Assembly: GCF_963678635.1 (NCBI RefSeq)
Contig: NC_087071.1
Span: 21,731,194 to 21,795,193 of the forward strand
Length of the DNA: 64,000 bases
From: Symsagittifera roscoffensis
Lineage: Eukaryota > Xenacoelomorpha > Acoela > Convolutidae
Direction: 5' to 3'
The notes below the pieces were generated by a model. That model was not told the DNA's origin. It saw nothing but the letters and a program-made list of their open reading frames with translations, and did no database searches. Positions 34,701 through 49,700 of the stretch are shown in pieces. Numbering within the stretch: position 1 is the first letter of the stretch; every line of letters starts with the position of its first letter. A program made the translations under genes and the position numbers.

Positions 34701-37700
34701 CTAAAACAACACACACATCACAAATATAAAATTGCAGTTAAGTAATTTTTTGTCCTAGGTAAAACAATTTAGTTTCCAAAGAGAAAATTTGATTTTTTTT
34801 ATTTTGGGTGTTTTAGGAACACAAAAAAATTGCTTGGAGGAAAACTTATGATGGGAAAAAAATAAATTTGTTCAGAGCACAATGATTTGAGAATGAGTAA
34901 AGAAAATCAAGAAACCTGTAAGTGGAATTTATGAGGCGGCTGCACTTGTTTCCTCTCCAACATCTCGAAATCAATCTGAGTGAAAAAGGGGTGCACTTTC
35001 GGGTCCCCACTACAGCCTAGTCTCTCCAACACACTCACTGTGAGGAACCCCTTGATGGCGCTTTTGCAGTGGGCACTCATGTGATGAGGGTAGTGAGACA
35101 CTTTCCCGTTGATTATCATCTCGTGGCGTGTTTTGTCATTGTTGTTCGGAGCCCTGAAGAAAAAAAGATTTCATGTTGAAAAAAGTTTTCTCTACTCGTA
35201 AACCAATAGGAAAAAATTTTCCGTAAAAGATAAACCACCATTTTAAAAAGCTATACCTATATTCTATTCTTATTCTGGAAAACAATCACTCCACTTGTTT
35301 TTTTTGGAGCGAGACTGTACAGTACACCTCGAAAAAGGACAAGAAAATTTTCGTATTTAAAATTTTATGCTTATTTTCTATAGTAGACATCACCTTATCA
35401 AGAAAATTTTGGCCTGTCATACATATTTCAACTAATTAAAAAAAAAAATTACGAGTCTGAAATTTTCCATGAAGGTTAAGCGCGAGGACGACAATTCAAC
35501 ACTTCAATTCTTTTGTATGTTGAAACACGCACACTAAAACATTTATTTGAATGGCAATTGATTTATACACGGGCGGATTTAAAGGGGGGCGGACGCCCTC
35601 CTCCTCCCCCCCCTCAGGGATTCAACCCCCTTCCGACCCAAAGGGTCCCCCTTTGTACTATTTGGAGATATCCATTTTTGGTGACGAGCTCTAAAATTTT
35701 TCTAAGGGCGCCAATATATACTAATTTTGGCCTTTTTTGACCATTTTTTTTTCAAACTTTGACCGCGGCGCAGAAAATTTGGGAAAGCTCGAAAATCAAT
35801 TTGGTCGACCTAAAAAAAAGGTCGACAAAATTTTCGAAAATCCTTCCCTCCCCCGCCACGAGAAAATCCTAGATCCGCCCCTGGATTTATAAAAGTGAAG
35901 TTGGCGGAAATTTTCAAAAAAACTACCCTCGCCAGAGTTTCAGAGAATTTCGCTAGCCAAAAATTTGACCCCAAAAGGATTCGAACTGGTGCCTACCTGA
36001 ACGGAGTATTTCCACAGACCATCTCAAACAACAGCACTCCCAAAGCCCACCAATCTACACTAGTGGTGTATCTAGGAGCACGAGTGGCTACGATCTCTGG
36101 GGCCATGTAGTCTGGGGTGCCACAGAGAGTGGTGGCGAAGTCCTCGCTGTGTTTCAGCTTGCGACACATGCCGAAGTCAGTTAGACGCACATGGCCTGTT
36201 AACATTATTCATCTCATTATGAACAAACCACACTTTTCTTTTATAGCCCAACTCAGCAATGCTTTTAAAGAGGGAGCTATAATTTGCTAGAACATTTCAA
36301 CGCAATCTCTAAAGTAACGAATTTCTGATAGCCGTTTAGAGTTCTAAGCTAAGGAGTAACTTTTACCATTTAAAAACTTTTCCACTTAGTCCATGTATGA
36401 CAATTTTCAGTAATAAAACTGTTGCTAAAAACATATTTGGCTTTCAAGATGAACCTTGCTAACGAATGACTCAAAAACAAAACATAAACGCAGCCAACTG
36501 ACAGTTATAAACGAACGCAAGGAACGAACGCAAGTAACGAACGCAAGGAAACAGTAAAAACATCTCATTTTTCAAATTTCAAAAAGTATAGGTATGCCCT
36601 TAAGGGTTATTCTAATTTCAGGAACAATTCTCGATTGGTGAGTTTGTGATTAAATTACCAACTTGATAAAACTGGATCAGTAAAAAAAAAGATCCACTTT
36701 CAATTTAAGAAACCGATCACGTTTTTCGTGACCTTTACACTTTTGCTGGTGCTAGTGGAGTTTGCCTTACTTTTACAAAAGGAAATGAAGTGAACTTTAA
36801 AAAAATCAAAAAAACAAACCGCGAGAGTGAACAAATTTTAGGACTTCCCTGGAAAAAATCACAAAGACATATTTAAGAATTTTTACAAGGTTCATGAATC
36901 TTGAAAAACGATGCCAAGACAAAAAATACCACACCAAAAGCTCCCATGTCAAAAGATACCGTATCAAAAATCCCATGTACTAAAGTGGCCCGCAACATAA
37001 GATCCCATACCAATTTAAAAAATCCCATGAATTATGAACAAATGACTCGACCAAAGTGCAATCAGAAGTAAATGAGAAGTAAATAAGGTTCACGCTATTA
37101 ACGAGCAACGCTAAAACCTAAGACAACCAAATTCAAATTTGAATCATGATTAATATACTGCCAGAATGTGTTTAAGTTAGTGTTAAATTGGCATTGAACT
37201 AGAATCGCTCAATTAAAAATGCAAGCACTTCGCATTCATTATCTCAATTATAAACTCATTGAAGAGTCGAAAACGAATTACTTAACTCGGGAAATTTCAC
37301 AAAAAGGCCAAGCAATTATTGAGCTTAACGGCCATGAATTCCGAAAGAAGCGCGACACAAAGACAACAATCTGGCGCCGCAGCAAATGGAGATCGTTTAA
37401 ATGCCCGAAACCTTTAATCACTTCTGGGAGCGATATAATCTCACACAGCAACGAGAACAGTCACGAGCTCAACGCAGGACGCTCAGAAGCTCGGCAAATA
37501 GTTCAGCAAATGAAGGAGACAGTTAGGAGTCAATTAAATCCAGTAAACAGCCATATCAGCGCAGCTAATTTACAATCGGTGCAGGACGACAAGTCAACCC
37601 AACTGTCCTTGCCATCACGGTCGGCAATAACGCGAACACTACCCGAAGCAGGAAAACGACTTCCCAGCCCACCATTGCCAAAGATCACTGTCATTTCGAA

Positions 37701-40700
37701 ATACCTGACCTTTTCTTGGAAATTTTGTCTTTTCGGTAGCGGAAAACGAGACTCGGAACTCATATTGATTTATTGCGATATTGAAAACCTCAAGGCACTC
37801 AAACTGTACAACAGAAACTGGCTTGTAGACGGTACTTTCAAATTTGTCCCAGTTAATTTTACCAGCTCTACACTGTACACAACAAAATTGGCGGGTTTTA
37901 TCCACCTTGGTTCTACGCCCTGCTCAGCAATAACCGTTTAAACATAAAACAGATTCAAAACCGCACTTAAACACTTCTCGGTGACGTAATCTGGGAAAGA
38001 CTTCTAATCGACTTTGAAACTGCGGCGTTGCATGCTTTTGCGTCTCATTACCAAAATAACAATAAGGGATGCTATTTTCACCTCTGACAGAGCTATATGC
38101 TGAAAACTTTTTAAATGGACCACAAGAAAACTTATGATTCGAATAGCGAGCTAGTCTTAGCGTTAAAAATGACTCCTGTTTTTAATTTTGTACCGGATTC
38201 AAAAGTGGAAATCGCGTTTGACCTTCAATATATACGTTCAATAAGTTCAACAGGATTCCTATAATCAAAAATACAATATCTTAAGGTATCTAGCGGTACT
38301 CTCAACTTAACTCGAAAAAACTACCGTGATCTAAATGAAAAATTTCAACAGATAACTACTTCATACAAAGAATCTCACATATTTGCTTATATCCGTTCAC
38401 TTGCTCATTAACTGAAAAAATTATGTTTTTGGTTTCTGTCTACTTTGTCTTTAAACTAAATTTGTATGATCCGTTTTTTTTAAATATTTGTCTCCTTGCA
38501 CCCTCCAGGAGAACGCCTAAACGCAATACTTCGATTAGCCTTCAAAAATGCTTTCTTTAGCAATGTAATACCAGAGCAATTGCTCTTATTTACGGGACAC
38601 TAGGTTGGAAGTAGGGGCCTGCCGGCACTTTCAGTATTGCGTATAGAAAAAAAAGTTGCTCGAAAATATGAAAATATTTTCATTAAATGGAACGGCAATT
38701 GATTCGCAGTGAAACCGATTTCAAAGCTTTTGAACTTTGCAAAATCATGTTTTCTTTTTGTACAGACTTGATTTGTCTGAAAAATCTGGCTATTTTTTTG
38801 GAAAAGTTGGAAAACCTTTTTGAAGTTCATATAAAGTCTAGTCTGTTTTGAAGTTTGATTTTCATTTTGAAGGCCAAATGAATTATGTTCGAAATTGTGC
38901 AGCAAAAACTTTGTAATTTCTGTGATTTTACCCGACGCATTGTTTTAGCTTTGATTGATTAACCGCTTTAATTATTTTTTTTTTCTTTGTTTTTTTTTAT
39001 ATGGTATCTTATACCGTGGGCGATTTTAGAATGAGGTATCTTCTAGATTGGTATCTTATCGGCTGTGATCTTCTCGTTTGGGATTAGCTTGATAAAACTA
39101 CAACCATATCAGGATCAATTCCACATTATAGCCGCCAGAACAATTTATCAATTAGTATTCAATTAAATAACGCTAACATAAGGAATTTCGCGAAATGTCA
39201 AAGTCCATCGATCCTCTCAAGTTTTCGAAATTGAGGGTCTGTAATTTTTACTGGCGGATAATAACGAAAAGCAAACCTTACTTTCTTCAGTTCAGAATCA
39301 AATACCAACTGACCTTGACTATCGATGAGTACATTGTCGAGCTTGAGGTCTCTGTAGATGACATTGTGCTGGTGGAGGAACTGGAGAGCTAGCACCACTT
39401 CGGCAGAGAGGAATCTGGCCACTGGCTCTGCTAGCTTCCTGTTCTGTGCCATGTGGAACATCATGTCGCCTCCTTGGATGTACTCCATCACGAAGAACAG
39501 ACACGTCTGTAATTGAAGCACAGATGGATGTGAACAAGTAAAAATCGCATGAAAGCAGTCATATACATGCATTTGGAAAGAGCTTCATAACCTACACGGT
39601 CATTAAAATCAAAACCTTACACTAGAGAAATTTGCTAGAAAAAATTGAAACAAATAGATGTACTCCGTCACGAAGAACATGCGTCTGCAAAGTAGTTTTT
39701 GGTCAACAAATTTCAACGAAGATCGAGTCCTAAACTGCTCAATTACCTTCGTTTATTGGTGTGCTTTCAATGATTACTCCAAATTCGAATAAAAAACGCG
39801 CTAGTCTTCCCGGATCCAGGTGACCTGTTTTTACTAGACACCGTTCAAAATAAATTTGATTTGCTTCCATGAATTCGCTGTTCGAAAACCTTCTTTTAAA
39901 TTTAAAATATATTAAATATAAAATCTATTTTACTTTACTTATCAAAACTTCGATAACTTTACCTGAACAGCAATGCGATCTCATCTCATCTTCTCAGAAA
40001 AAAAACCGTCTTTGTTGGAAATCCGTTAAAGATCCTACTTAGAACGTTTAAATCTTAATAAAGGTAAATCGTATTATGACTTCGGTTTATTTTATGCAAA
40101 CTGAAAAGCTTTGAGAGTACGACACTTGATCAAAGATATATCACCTAGACTTACTGTTATTTCTCTAAGCAAAAGGACAAACCTCTGATTGAAATGTCGC
40201 AATCAAATGAGTAAAGAACGGATGATAGGCTGTTAAATGCAACACATCTCGCTCCAGAAACACTGCATCTTTATCATCGTCCATCAACACACTATGTTTC
40301 TTCAGAATCTTAATCGCCACTGGTTCTCCGCTTTCAGTGTGTTCACACAAAACCACCTTCCCGAAACTGCCTCGGCCAATCAAAGTACGCATGTGAAAAC
40401 AATTCAAACTTAGCCCGCTGTTTCCTCCAGTCGTCTGATCAGTTGTAATATTCACATTTTCATCATAGCATATCTTGTTATCATTCGTAAAACTGTCTGG
40501 TATTTTGATGTTTTTGTTCACAAATACCGGTTTTCCCGCTGTCGTCAGCCACATTTGCTCGTAAACTGAACCTAAGCTTTGTTTCTTCTTCGGCGAGAGT
40601 GAATTCAAATCGGGCGAATTACTAGCCGAACCCGACGAGCAACACGATGGCGGCGCATACATGTCTTCGTACGGCGATTCGGATGAGTTAAGATTGCGAT

Positions 40701-43700
40701 TCGGAGGCGTTAGCAACGGCGGGTCCATAGGCACATAACTCGTGTTATCCGAACCAAAACCCGAGTCAGTGTGTCTACCTGGTACAGGCGTTAGACCCAT
40801 ATTGTACCATAAATTAAGACTGTGTCCCGCACCCGTAAAGTGGGGTGAGATTGATTGTGTTGGGTCGTTGGATGACATAGAGTAGGGGTGCGGGGATTGA
40901 TTGTTTGGCATCAGCGCGGGAATGGTGGAATATAGACCGACATAGTTCGGGTGGAACTCCGAGTAGTCGGAGGTGGAGTAATTGTCACCACCGCCGTCCG
41001 ATTCATTCCGTAAGGCACGCTCTAGTTTCTCCTGAATAATAACACGAATTAAAAAAAAAACATGAAATCCATCAATCAACCAACAGTTTTTTTTCAACAG
41101 CCAATAATAGTTGTTAAGTGGTCTGTTCTACACTAATTTCAAGTGCCTTATTATCCACTCTGATACTCGATTTTGTTTAATAATAACGACCCCTCCGATA
41201 ATGAGGACCACCCTGATTTTGAACTTCGGAGAAACTCCAAACGAAATACTATTACTCAAACTTTAATGGATCTCCCTCCCCCCTCCCCCCACAGAAAAAG
41301 AGGCACCACCAGAGAGTGAGTATACCCTGTACCTGTTTGTCGGTGTCTATGGCCTGGAGTGCACGTGCGATGCTCTTCTGGTCCACTCCACAGATGTTGG
41401 CAGTGAAGGCAGCACACTTCTTGTGACACACAAACCCACACACTCCACACTTTACTGCACTGTGGCACACTAAAGAGAGAAAATTAACTTGATCAAAGAT
41501 GAAAACCATCAGCGATAGATACTCTAGAAAAGAACTTTTTGAAGCAACAACGTGTGATTTGATTTGTTGTGTGACAATTACACAAACTTCGATTTAAAAC
41601 ACATCAGATACTTTTCTTTGTTCAACCAATTTATTTTTATTAGGGGAAAATATTTTCTAGTGCGTATTAATTTATTACCTGGGAATATCATCTGGCCGCA
41701 ATGTTCACAGAACTGGAGAGAGAGGAGCAGTTGTGATGACTTGGAGGTGGATGTGAACTGATGTGGCACGTTGATGTGGAACCGCTCCACCAGTGCCTGC
41801 AAATAGAATCCCCAATACGACTCTGTCCGAACAGTTATTGAAATATTGCAAAAGTGCTTTACAGACATATTTATTTAACCAGGTAAAGAATTTATTCATC
41901 TTTTAAATCTGGTTATTTTTTCACAGCTATCAATCAGCACGCAAATGTCCTAAATTGGACTTGGACCTTCTACTTGATTTAGGAGCGCTCAGTCAATCAA
42001 TTCGTTCGACATTTTTTTTTCATTTTTGAAGTTGCGCTCAACTCAAGAAATTATAAATTTGCCTCTGCTTAAGCTGACGTGGGAGTCAATATAAAAATTT
42101 CAAGGAAAATCCATGACCAAAACTAAGCTTCCACATCTCGTATTTCTTCAACTTACTTTCAAAAATAACTTGTCAAAACCTAACTTTTTATTCGTCTCTA
42201 TATGTTTTGTTGTACTTGTGTATTTCTCGCTGTTGTTTTTCTGCTTACCTGTGCAGTGGGCGTGTTGTGTAAACTGCCTGGACATTGTGTGAGTACTTTG
42301 AAGTGACACTTTTTATGCACGACCAGAGTACACTGCACACACCTGTAGCCCTGATGACTCAACAGACCCCTGCAAACCACACGAGTTTTATTTCTTACCG
42401 AGTTAACTTAATTAATAAACTTTAAAGTTAATTTTAGAATGCTATTAGCATCGTCAATAAACAACAGTAAAAAAGCAATAATTAGATTTCAAAGAAACCA
42501 ATTCATTTTTCAATTTTCACTACAAAAAATCATCACTTTGAAGCTCTTTGATTTCAAGAAAGCTCGAAATGAATGACAAAAGTTTCTGAAAAATATCAGT
42601 TTGAGAAAACTGAATTTAAAAAAATATATAAAAAGTTTTTTCTTTATTTTCAAATTAGTGTTATGTTTTGTGCGTGGTGTGATGAAAGGATCTGAAGAAA
42701 ACTTTAGGTATATCTGACAATTTAGGTATATCTAACAATCACAGTGAAAAATGCAAATCGAGCAACGGTTTTATCGAAAAAAAAGAACTAAAAAATTTTT
42801 TTTTGCAGAAACTGTTTTGATTTATTAAGTTTTTATTCTAAAAATGGCGCAAAAAATACTTCACAAAAAATACTACAGTTTCATGGCTTATCCTTCTACA
42901 AATACTTCTAAAAGGGATTTAATATAGTATATCGTTTCTTCATTATTTGTGGGAAAACTTTGCAAAATCAACACAGGCAAAGTTGCGGTTCCCAAACGCC
43001 AGGGTTGGCAAAATGTAAGTTAAAAACAAAAATAACAAACTAACTGTTATTTATCGAAAAAAAACATGTTATATTTGTTAAATTGTTAATTAAATTAACA
43101 TATCAACAAGAGTTGAGTTTCTTGAACAGAAACGCCAACTTTCCGGCTTTCTCAACGCCGAGTTGAGCACGAAGCTTCCCATACGTCAGGTGAGATTTTT
43201 CGCTCTGTAGTTTGTCAAGTGAAACTGCAATTGGTTTGAAAAATTTTTTTCATCCGTTCAGGATTCGTTACAATCGTTTCGGAACAAGCATGCATTATAG
43301 TTGCGTTGTGTTTTTCTAAGAATTACTCATATTTCTAAGAAATAGCTCACATCACTGTTAGAAATTATATATAACACTGTAAGTTAAATTCAATGTTAAA
43401 TAACAATGTTAAATAACATGCCAACCCTGCCAAACACTAGCGAGAAAACGACAGAAAATCAGCTCAAAAAAGTGAATAAGAAAAAAGTTTTAAAAAGCAT
43501 CGAAAAATAAAACTTTTATGTTACGGAATCGATCCCAGGACGAAAAGATTTAGAGTACTATGCCCGCGCATCTGCGCAACGAGCACTGATAGACAATCTG
43601 CTAACACTTACCTCAAATAAAGCAGCTACATATGCTAAGAAATTGCCAATGCGATTCAAGTGTCACCAAATACAAATAGACACAATTTTCCATGTAAAAA

Positions 43701-46700
43701 CTCGATATATTAAATTGGGCATCCATATTAAATTTGCATGTAATAAATGGGAAAGCATAAAACAAAAATATGTAAAAATTATGCATTTCAAAAACATTGC
43801 GAGAAACATCGAGTAGGAAAATTTCTGAAATCAAGTTTATATTATTTTACTGTTGTTTGAAACAAATAGCTTTTTTTCTGTTCATTTGATGAATGAAAAT
43901 GCATCAACTGGGTTAACTAAATAGTAACCAGTGTCAGCGCATTAGCTATCAAAAAGCCGTAAAGCTGTACTAAAAGAGATACCAATATTTGCTACTTAAG
44001 TTGGAAAAAGAATAGTCGTACTCTTAAAATGTGCTCGCTAAAGCGCGTTAGAGTAAAAACACAAAAAAAAAACAAAGAGTCGGTTGCACAAAAAATTTCA
44101 CCAGTTTCTTTTTTCAAATTGTGACGTGTTCAAATTTGCTTTTCGTGGTGAGACGAGAGTCTCTAAAAATCCCAGAAATTAGGCATATTCCCACTAAGAA
44201 TAAATTTCAAAAAATGAAAAAAAAATCCCTAAGGCGTTGAAAGAACTTTCGCCGGGAAGAACAAAAACGAGATCAAATCAATTCTTTCAACACTTCAAAT
44301 TAATTACCATAAAAAGTCTGAGCAGAAACTGCAGAATGTTAGATTCTTGAAGAAATGCGAGACGAACTCATGTCCGTTCACGCTGTGCATTTTCTTCTCT
44401 TTGAACGCAAACCGCCTCGACTGAATAACTTCATTGGCCGCTAAACTACTGATTGTATTTGTATTACTGCTATTACAACTACTGTTCATGAATATATTTC
44501 CTGATTGTAGAGGCGTGCCATGATTAGTGTAGCTATTCGACAAATGAGAGGGCGACACTGATTGGTCTTTGGAGCTACTGTGCTGTGATTGGCTGATTGT
44601 TCTGAACTGGGATAGCAGTAAAGGTGAGTTTGAGTTGTTTGATTGAGTACTAGTCGTCTGCTTTGATGAACACTTCTGATTAGGGGCGTGGCTTGATTGA
44701 AGGGTGGGGCTATTGTTGCTACTGCACTCTAGACTATTGCTACTGAGATTGTCCATGAAGAAATCTACAGGCAAATATCAAATCTATATAGAAAACATAG
44801 CCATAAGACAGTTGGAAAAGAGTCACGCGAGCAAACAAAAGAATGTACTGACTTGTTTTTTTTAGATAAATCCTCAACTTTCCAATTTTAAAAGAAACAG
44901 ATGGCCTTTAAAACTCTTTGAACTTCTAGAACAATTTGTGATTGACACTTTTTCGTAAAAAATAATTCAATTTAAAAAAATGGGTGATTTCTTTATTACG
45001 CTGAGAATTCTAAAAAATTTAGTCGTTTACGTTCTTTCGTTTATGTTTTTTCGCGCTATTTTGTCTTGCGTAATTAGAGAGCGTAATTTATCTCATTTTT
45101 AGCTGATGTATTTCAGTTCAACTCAAAAAGAACATCTACTCCTAATTTATTCATAAATGCATTAATATGTATAAACATAGCCAACTGACTGTTGGAAAAG
45201 AGTAACGAACACAAGGAAACTGAAAAAACTGACTTGTTTTTTCAAAAACCTTTAACTTTTGAATTTCGAAGAAAAAAATAGATGGCCTTAAAGCTCTTTG
45301 AATTTGTAGAGCAATTTATTATGAACACTTTTTTGATAAAATTAACCCAATTTGAGAAAACTGGATCAATAGGTAAAACTTCTATTTCCCTGGGAAATCT
45401 GATAACTAATTTTCATTTTCGAAATTTGAAGTCCATCACATGTTTCGTGACCTTTACACTTTTGCTGTTCGATATTGGAGTTTGCCTTCCTTTAAACAAT
45501 GGAAATGCACTGAACTTAAAAAGAAAACTCAAATCAAACAGCGAAAAAAAAACAAACAAAAAATCAGCTAGACCTATATAATAGTACTCACTACGTTCCT
45601 TACTCTTAAACGCACTCGGTGGTTATAAGAGCGTTTTAAGATTTTTTGCAGAAAAAAGCGGTCACTATACATTTGGAAAAGAGTCATGAACGCAAGTAAG
45701 CAGAAAACAAATACTTACTTTATTTAAGAAACACATAGGCGAAGTTGCACTTCGCATACACAAGCAAAAACATGACCTATAACGCTACTGGGAAAAACTG
45801 AATGAGATAAACTTGAGTCCACAAAATTGCTTAAGAGACGCACGCAAATTATGAGTCTACATAATTGCTAAGTGACGCAAGCTTATTATGACGTATTAGC
45901 AGTACCAATCAATTTGAAAAAAAAAGAAATATACAACTAACATGCCTCAATTTATGGAGCGGATGCATTTTAACTAGTACACGAAAAAGTTCATTAGAAA
46001 CATCCGACCCTGTCCAGGTTCGAACCCTCTTATTTTGTCACTGGTCGCCTTCCCTACGCTACAGATCCATGATGCCGGGAAGCAGAAGTGCTATTTGTAA
46101 TATAATAGTCTGTGTTATTATCGTCGCTAGCATTGGCTGTACTAAATAGCTTGTTTAAGTACAGTCAATGCTAAGTACAGTCAACGCTTAATAGGCTGTA
46201 CTTAAAAGCTTGATAATGGTTATTGATCAAAATGAACACATTTTATCGCAACAATCTTCCCGTCGCAACAAGATTTTGCTTGTGTAAACGTAGCCAACAG
46301 AAAGTTGGCAAATAGTCAATGATTGCAAGTAAACAGAGAAAAAATACTGACATGTTTGGAAAAAGTCTCAATTTTCAAAATTCAAATAAAGAAGTGGCCA
46401 TCAAACTTTTTGAATTCACAGAACAATTATTGACAGATACTTTTTTTTGCCACAATTAGCACATTTTGACAAAATTGGATCAACAGGTAAATTCATTCCG
46501 CTGGTAAATCTGAAAATCAAATTCCACCTTCGAAACTAGAAGTCGATCACGTTTTTGCTTTTCGATCACGTTTTTGCTTTTTGCTTTTCGATCATTTTGC
46601 TTTTCGATAGTGGGGGTTTGCCTTCGCTTCAACAAAGAAAATCAAATGACGCTAAAATTAAAAATTCAAGACGCGAAAAACCAAATTTAAGCGTGAACTT

Positions 46701-49700
46701 TATCTTTACAAGATCTATACTAGTGAAAATCACTTCGCTCTTTTATACTAAAACAAAAATCATCAGAGCTATATATGATTCAATGCACAAAATTATTGCC
46801 ACGTTCATTGACTCTTAATCAAGATACCAATTTTCTCTAAAAACAAGAGTTACAAGAGTGATCAAAGGACTTACGTTTGTCATGGCCTAATTAGTCTGCA
46901 TGTTTATTTTTGTAACAATCAGACAATGTGAAAAAGAAATTAAAAGTAAAAAAAATCGAAGGTAGAGGGAAAACGAAAGATCCTAAGTTTGCTGAAAAAA
47001 CTGAGACAAAAGCTGATCAGTCGGAAAACTTCAAGACGTAATTCATTGGAAGTTTTTTCTGCTTTGGAGGATTTGATTTAGACGAAAACACACAAAAAAA
47101 CGGCAGTCGCGGGCCCTGAATTCACATCGCCCACCAAAGTTTCAAAGCGACATATCTTGCCTATCTTTTCAGTCAACACAATTTTGAATTAAGATTAAAA
47201 CGACAAAAACATAGCCAACAGACAGTTGGAAAAGAGTCAATGAACGCAAAGAAACAAAAAAACTGACTGGTTTTTTGAAAAAGCTTTCTAATTTCAAAAA
47301 AAAAATGGCTTTAAAGCTCTTTGAATTTCAACAGCAATTTAAAGTTGGCGCTTTTTTGATAAAATTACCCAATTTGAGTATTTATTCCGCTGGAAAATCT
47401 CAACATTAAAATCCAAATTCGAAACAAAAAATCGATCATATTTATTGCGCCATTTCAGGTTCTATAGTCGGAGAGTGAATTTTGCCTACCTTCTAGCAAA
47501 TGAACTTGAATCGAACTGAAAAAACGCATATGTTCCTAAAGGAATTCATAACTCCCAGTCATTTCTGGCCCAGTCACTTCCCCTCCAGTCATTCCTCCCC
47601 AAAAGCAGTCAGCTCCGGACATGACTGATTTTGGGGTGAAAATGACTGCGTTTTTGGACCGGAAGTGTCTGGGGTTGAAATGGATGGTCACGGGCATTCA
47701 TATGTGCATTTATAAGTATGAACGCATTTCTTTTGTTATAAGAGCATTTAAAACTTTTCGAAAAAATATCACTTTTGAATAATCACCACGACCTAGATAA
47801 GAGTCTGAACTACGTTCATCGACTCTTAAGAATACATTTCTGTCAAAACTAATTGCAAGATCGATTGCTTTAAGCAATTTTCTGAATGTTATGAAAACAA
47901 CAAATGAACTGAGACGCTTTAAAAACGACAAAATCGCTAACAAACACCGATCGCTACAAGCTTAGTTATGAAATCTTCGAAATGGATCGTATAAAATTAC
48001 ACCTTCCAGCTCTCCTTCACACCAACTTTATAAGAATTCAACCATCTCTGAACAAATTCCGATTTTGAATGTAAAGTTTTTTGAAAAACTATCGTACTTA
48101 TGGTCTTAAAAAATACTCATGGTCATAAATTTTTGCTCTTTATGTTAGCATTCGTCTAAATTCGTTTTCCTAATTGGGTTATGTTGCCAAAACTTAGCAA
48201 CTTACATATTTTTTAAGCCCGAGATTGTTTATTTTTCCCAAACAGTATATCGGTTTTCATCAACATCATCATTTAAATCTCTCATTTTAGAGGTGACTCA
48301 CCGATCGCCGACTAACTCAAGTCAAACTAACCCTGTGATGTAATAGTTGCTGACTTAGGGAAACTTCCACTATTGGACATCATCTGCTGGTGTTGTTGTC
48401 TACTACTGCTAAGATTGGATCTGTTGTGATGAGGTGAGCCAGATATTGACCCCCCGGGAGTACTGCCAGTTGAGGTTAAATTCAGAGACTGGCTGAGACC
48501 ATTACCGCCATCCAGTTCTAAACACAGACACAAACATAACTTCGTTACAGCGATCATCACAATAGTTTAGAACACATGAAATATTACTATCTGAGAGATT
48601 GAGCAAATGCTTCGGGAAAATGACAAAAACAACGGTAGAAAAAATGAAATAAACATTAATTCATAATCAAAAATTAGGAGAAAACATAGCACCAGACAGC
48701 GGTAAACTATTATTATACACGAAAAACAACGAAAGAAATCAAAAATTTATCATTGAAATTGAAAAACCTTTAAATAATTCACATTATTGATAAAAACTAA
48801 CTACTGGCGACTAAAAAAAAACATTTCCCTTTTTCAAACAAAATTGAAAACATTTTTTTTCTTAAAATTAATCACGGCCAATCTATTTTCTCTCACAATT
48901 TGAAATCAAACAAGAATAGCCGGTTGCTGTGCAAGAGGCACAACGTTCTGACCACATTCTTACAAAAACACATATCTTCATATAAGTGTCTCTTTTGTGC
49001 GTGGTGGGATGAGAGAACTATTCAATCCTGTAGGTTTTAGGGAAGGAAAATTAACTTCCTAATAAATTTTCGAATTCTTTTGCACAATCACTTTGAAATT
49101 TATTTTTTTTGCCAAGGAAGCTTCAAATTAATCTCTTAAAACCGGTTTTCTCTTTAATCATTGGGACAACTTATTGAAAATTGTTAACGGTCATTCGAAT
49201 CACGACTGAAAGGGCTTTAATATGATATCTCACGAGTCATTCCGAAAATTAGTTGTGTTACCAGATTATGCGCGGAAATCAAAAAAGTCTAAGAAAAAGA
49301 ACCCCGCTCAAAACGCACAAGAAACTTTTCAAATGAGGCTACTAAGCTTAAACCAGTAAAGTCGAATCGTGTTAAGCCAGAAAAACTGGGGAACAGAAAA
49401 ACAGAAAATACTTCAAACAGCAGTTATTGAAATTAAAGCCAATAAAAAAAATTGAATAGAACGAGAATCAATAATGCCGATATAATAAAAAAAGGCCTGT
49501 TGGTTTGAAAGACCAAAATGACAATATGGCAGAGTTTACGAACTAACAGGGATGACGAAAGACTTCTACGGAAGGAAAAGATAGAGATTTTGTTTACCAC
49601 GTTTTAATGAAAAAAGCCATTGTTCCCATTTGATAACGCTTGATGATCGCCAGCGTAAACAAAATTTAATTGCTTAAGAACTTTGACAAAACACAAATGA

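Larger units (their letters stand above)
36196..39313. other. PKC intron with intron-repeat copy and MULE relic
   Basis: Holds a copy of the PKC-intron repeat (about 36485-36900), a series of ATACC/ATCCC-xxAAAA phrases (about 36910-37030, again 39000-39090), and the MULE relic. Both flanking PKC exons are intact and in phase. Confidence 0.6.
44765..48331. other. PKC intron filled with repeat-family copies
   Basis: Copies of the same repeat lie at about 44795-45060 (partial), 45165-45640, 46285-46830 and 47205-47840, all reading in the + direction. Short frames inside (45282-45581, 46555-46818) are parts of the repeat, not genes. Confidence 0.65.

Noticed and set aside
38600-38905. 101-codon open frame on the - strand
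   Set aside because: Lies in PKC intron 10, has no PKC-compatible splice sites and no recognisable domain.
40165-40182. Extension of the PKC kinase exon past 40183
   Set aside because: The frame continues five codons to a stop, but GT at 40182 joins the next kinase exon in phase with no gap in the kinase alignment.
46015-46075. Possible tRNA gene on the - strand
   Set aside because: Only the TTCGAACC B-box segment is convincing; no cloverleaf could be drawn by eye.
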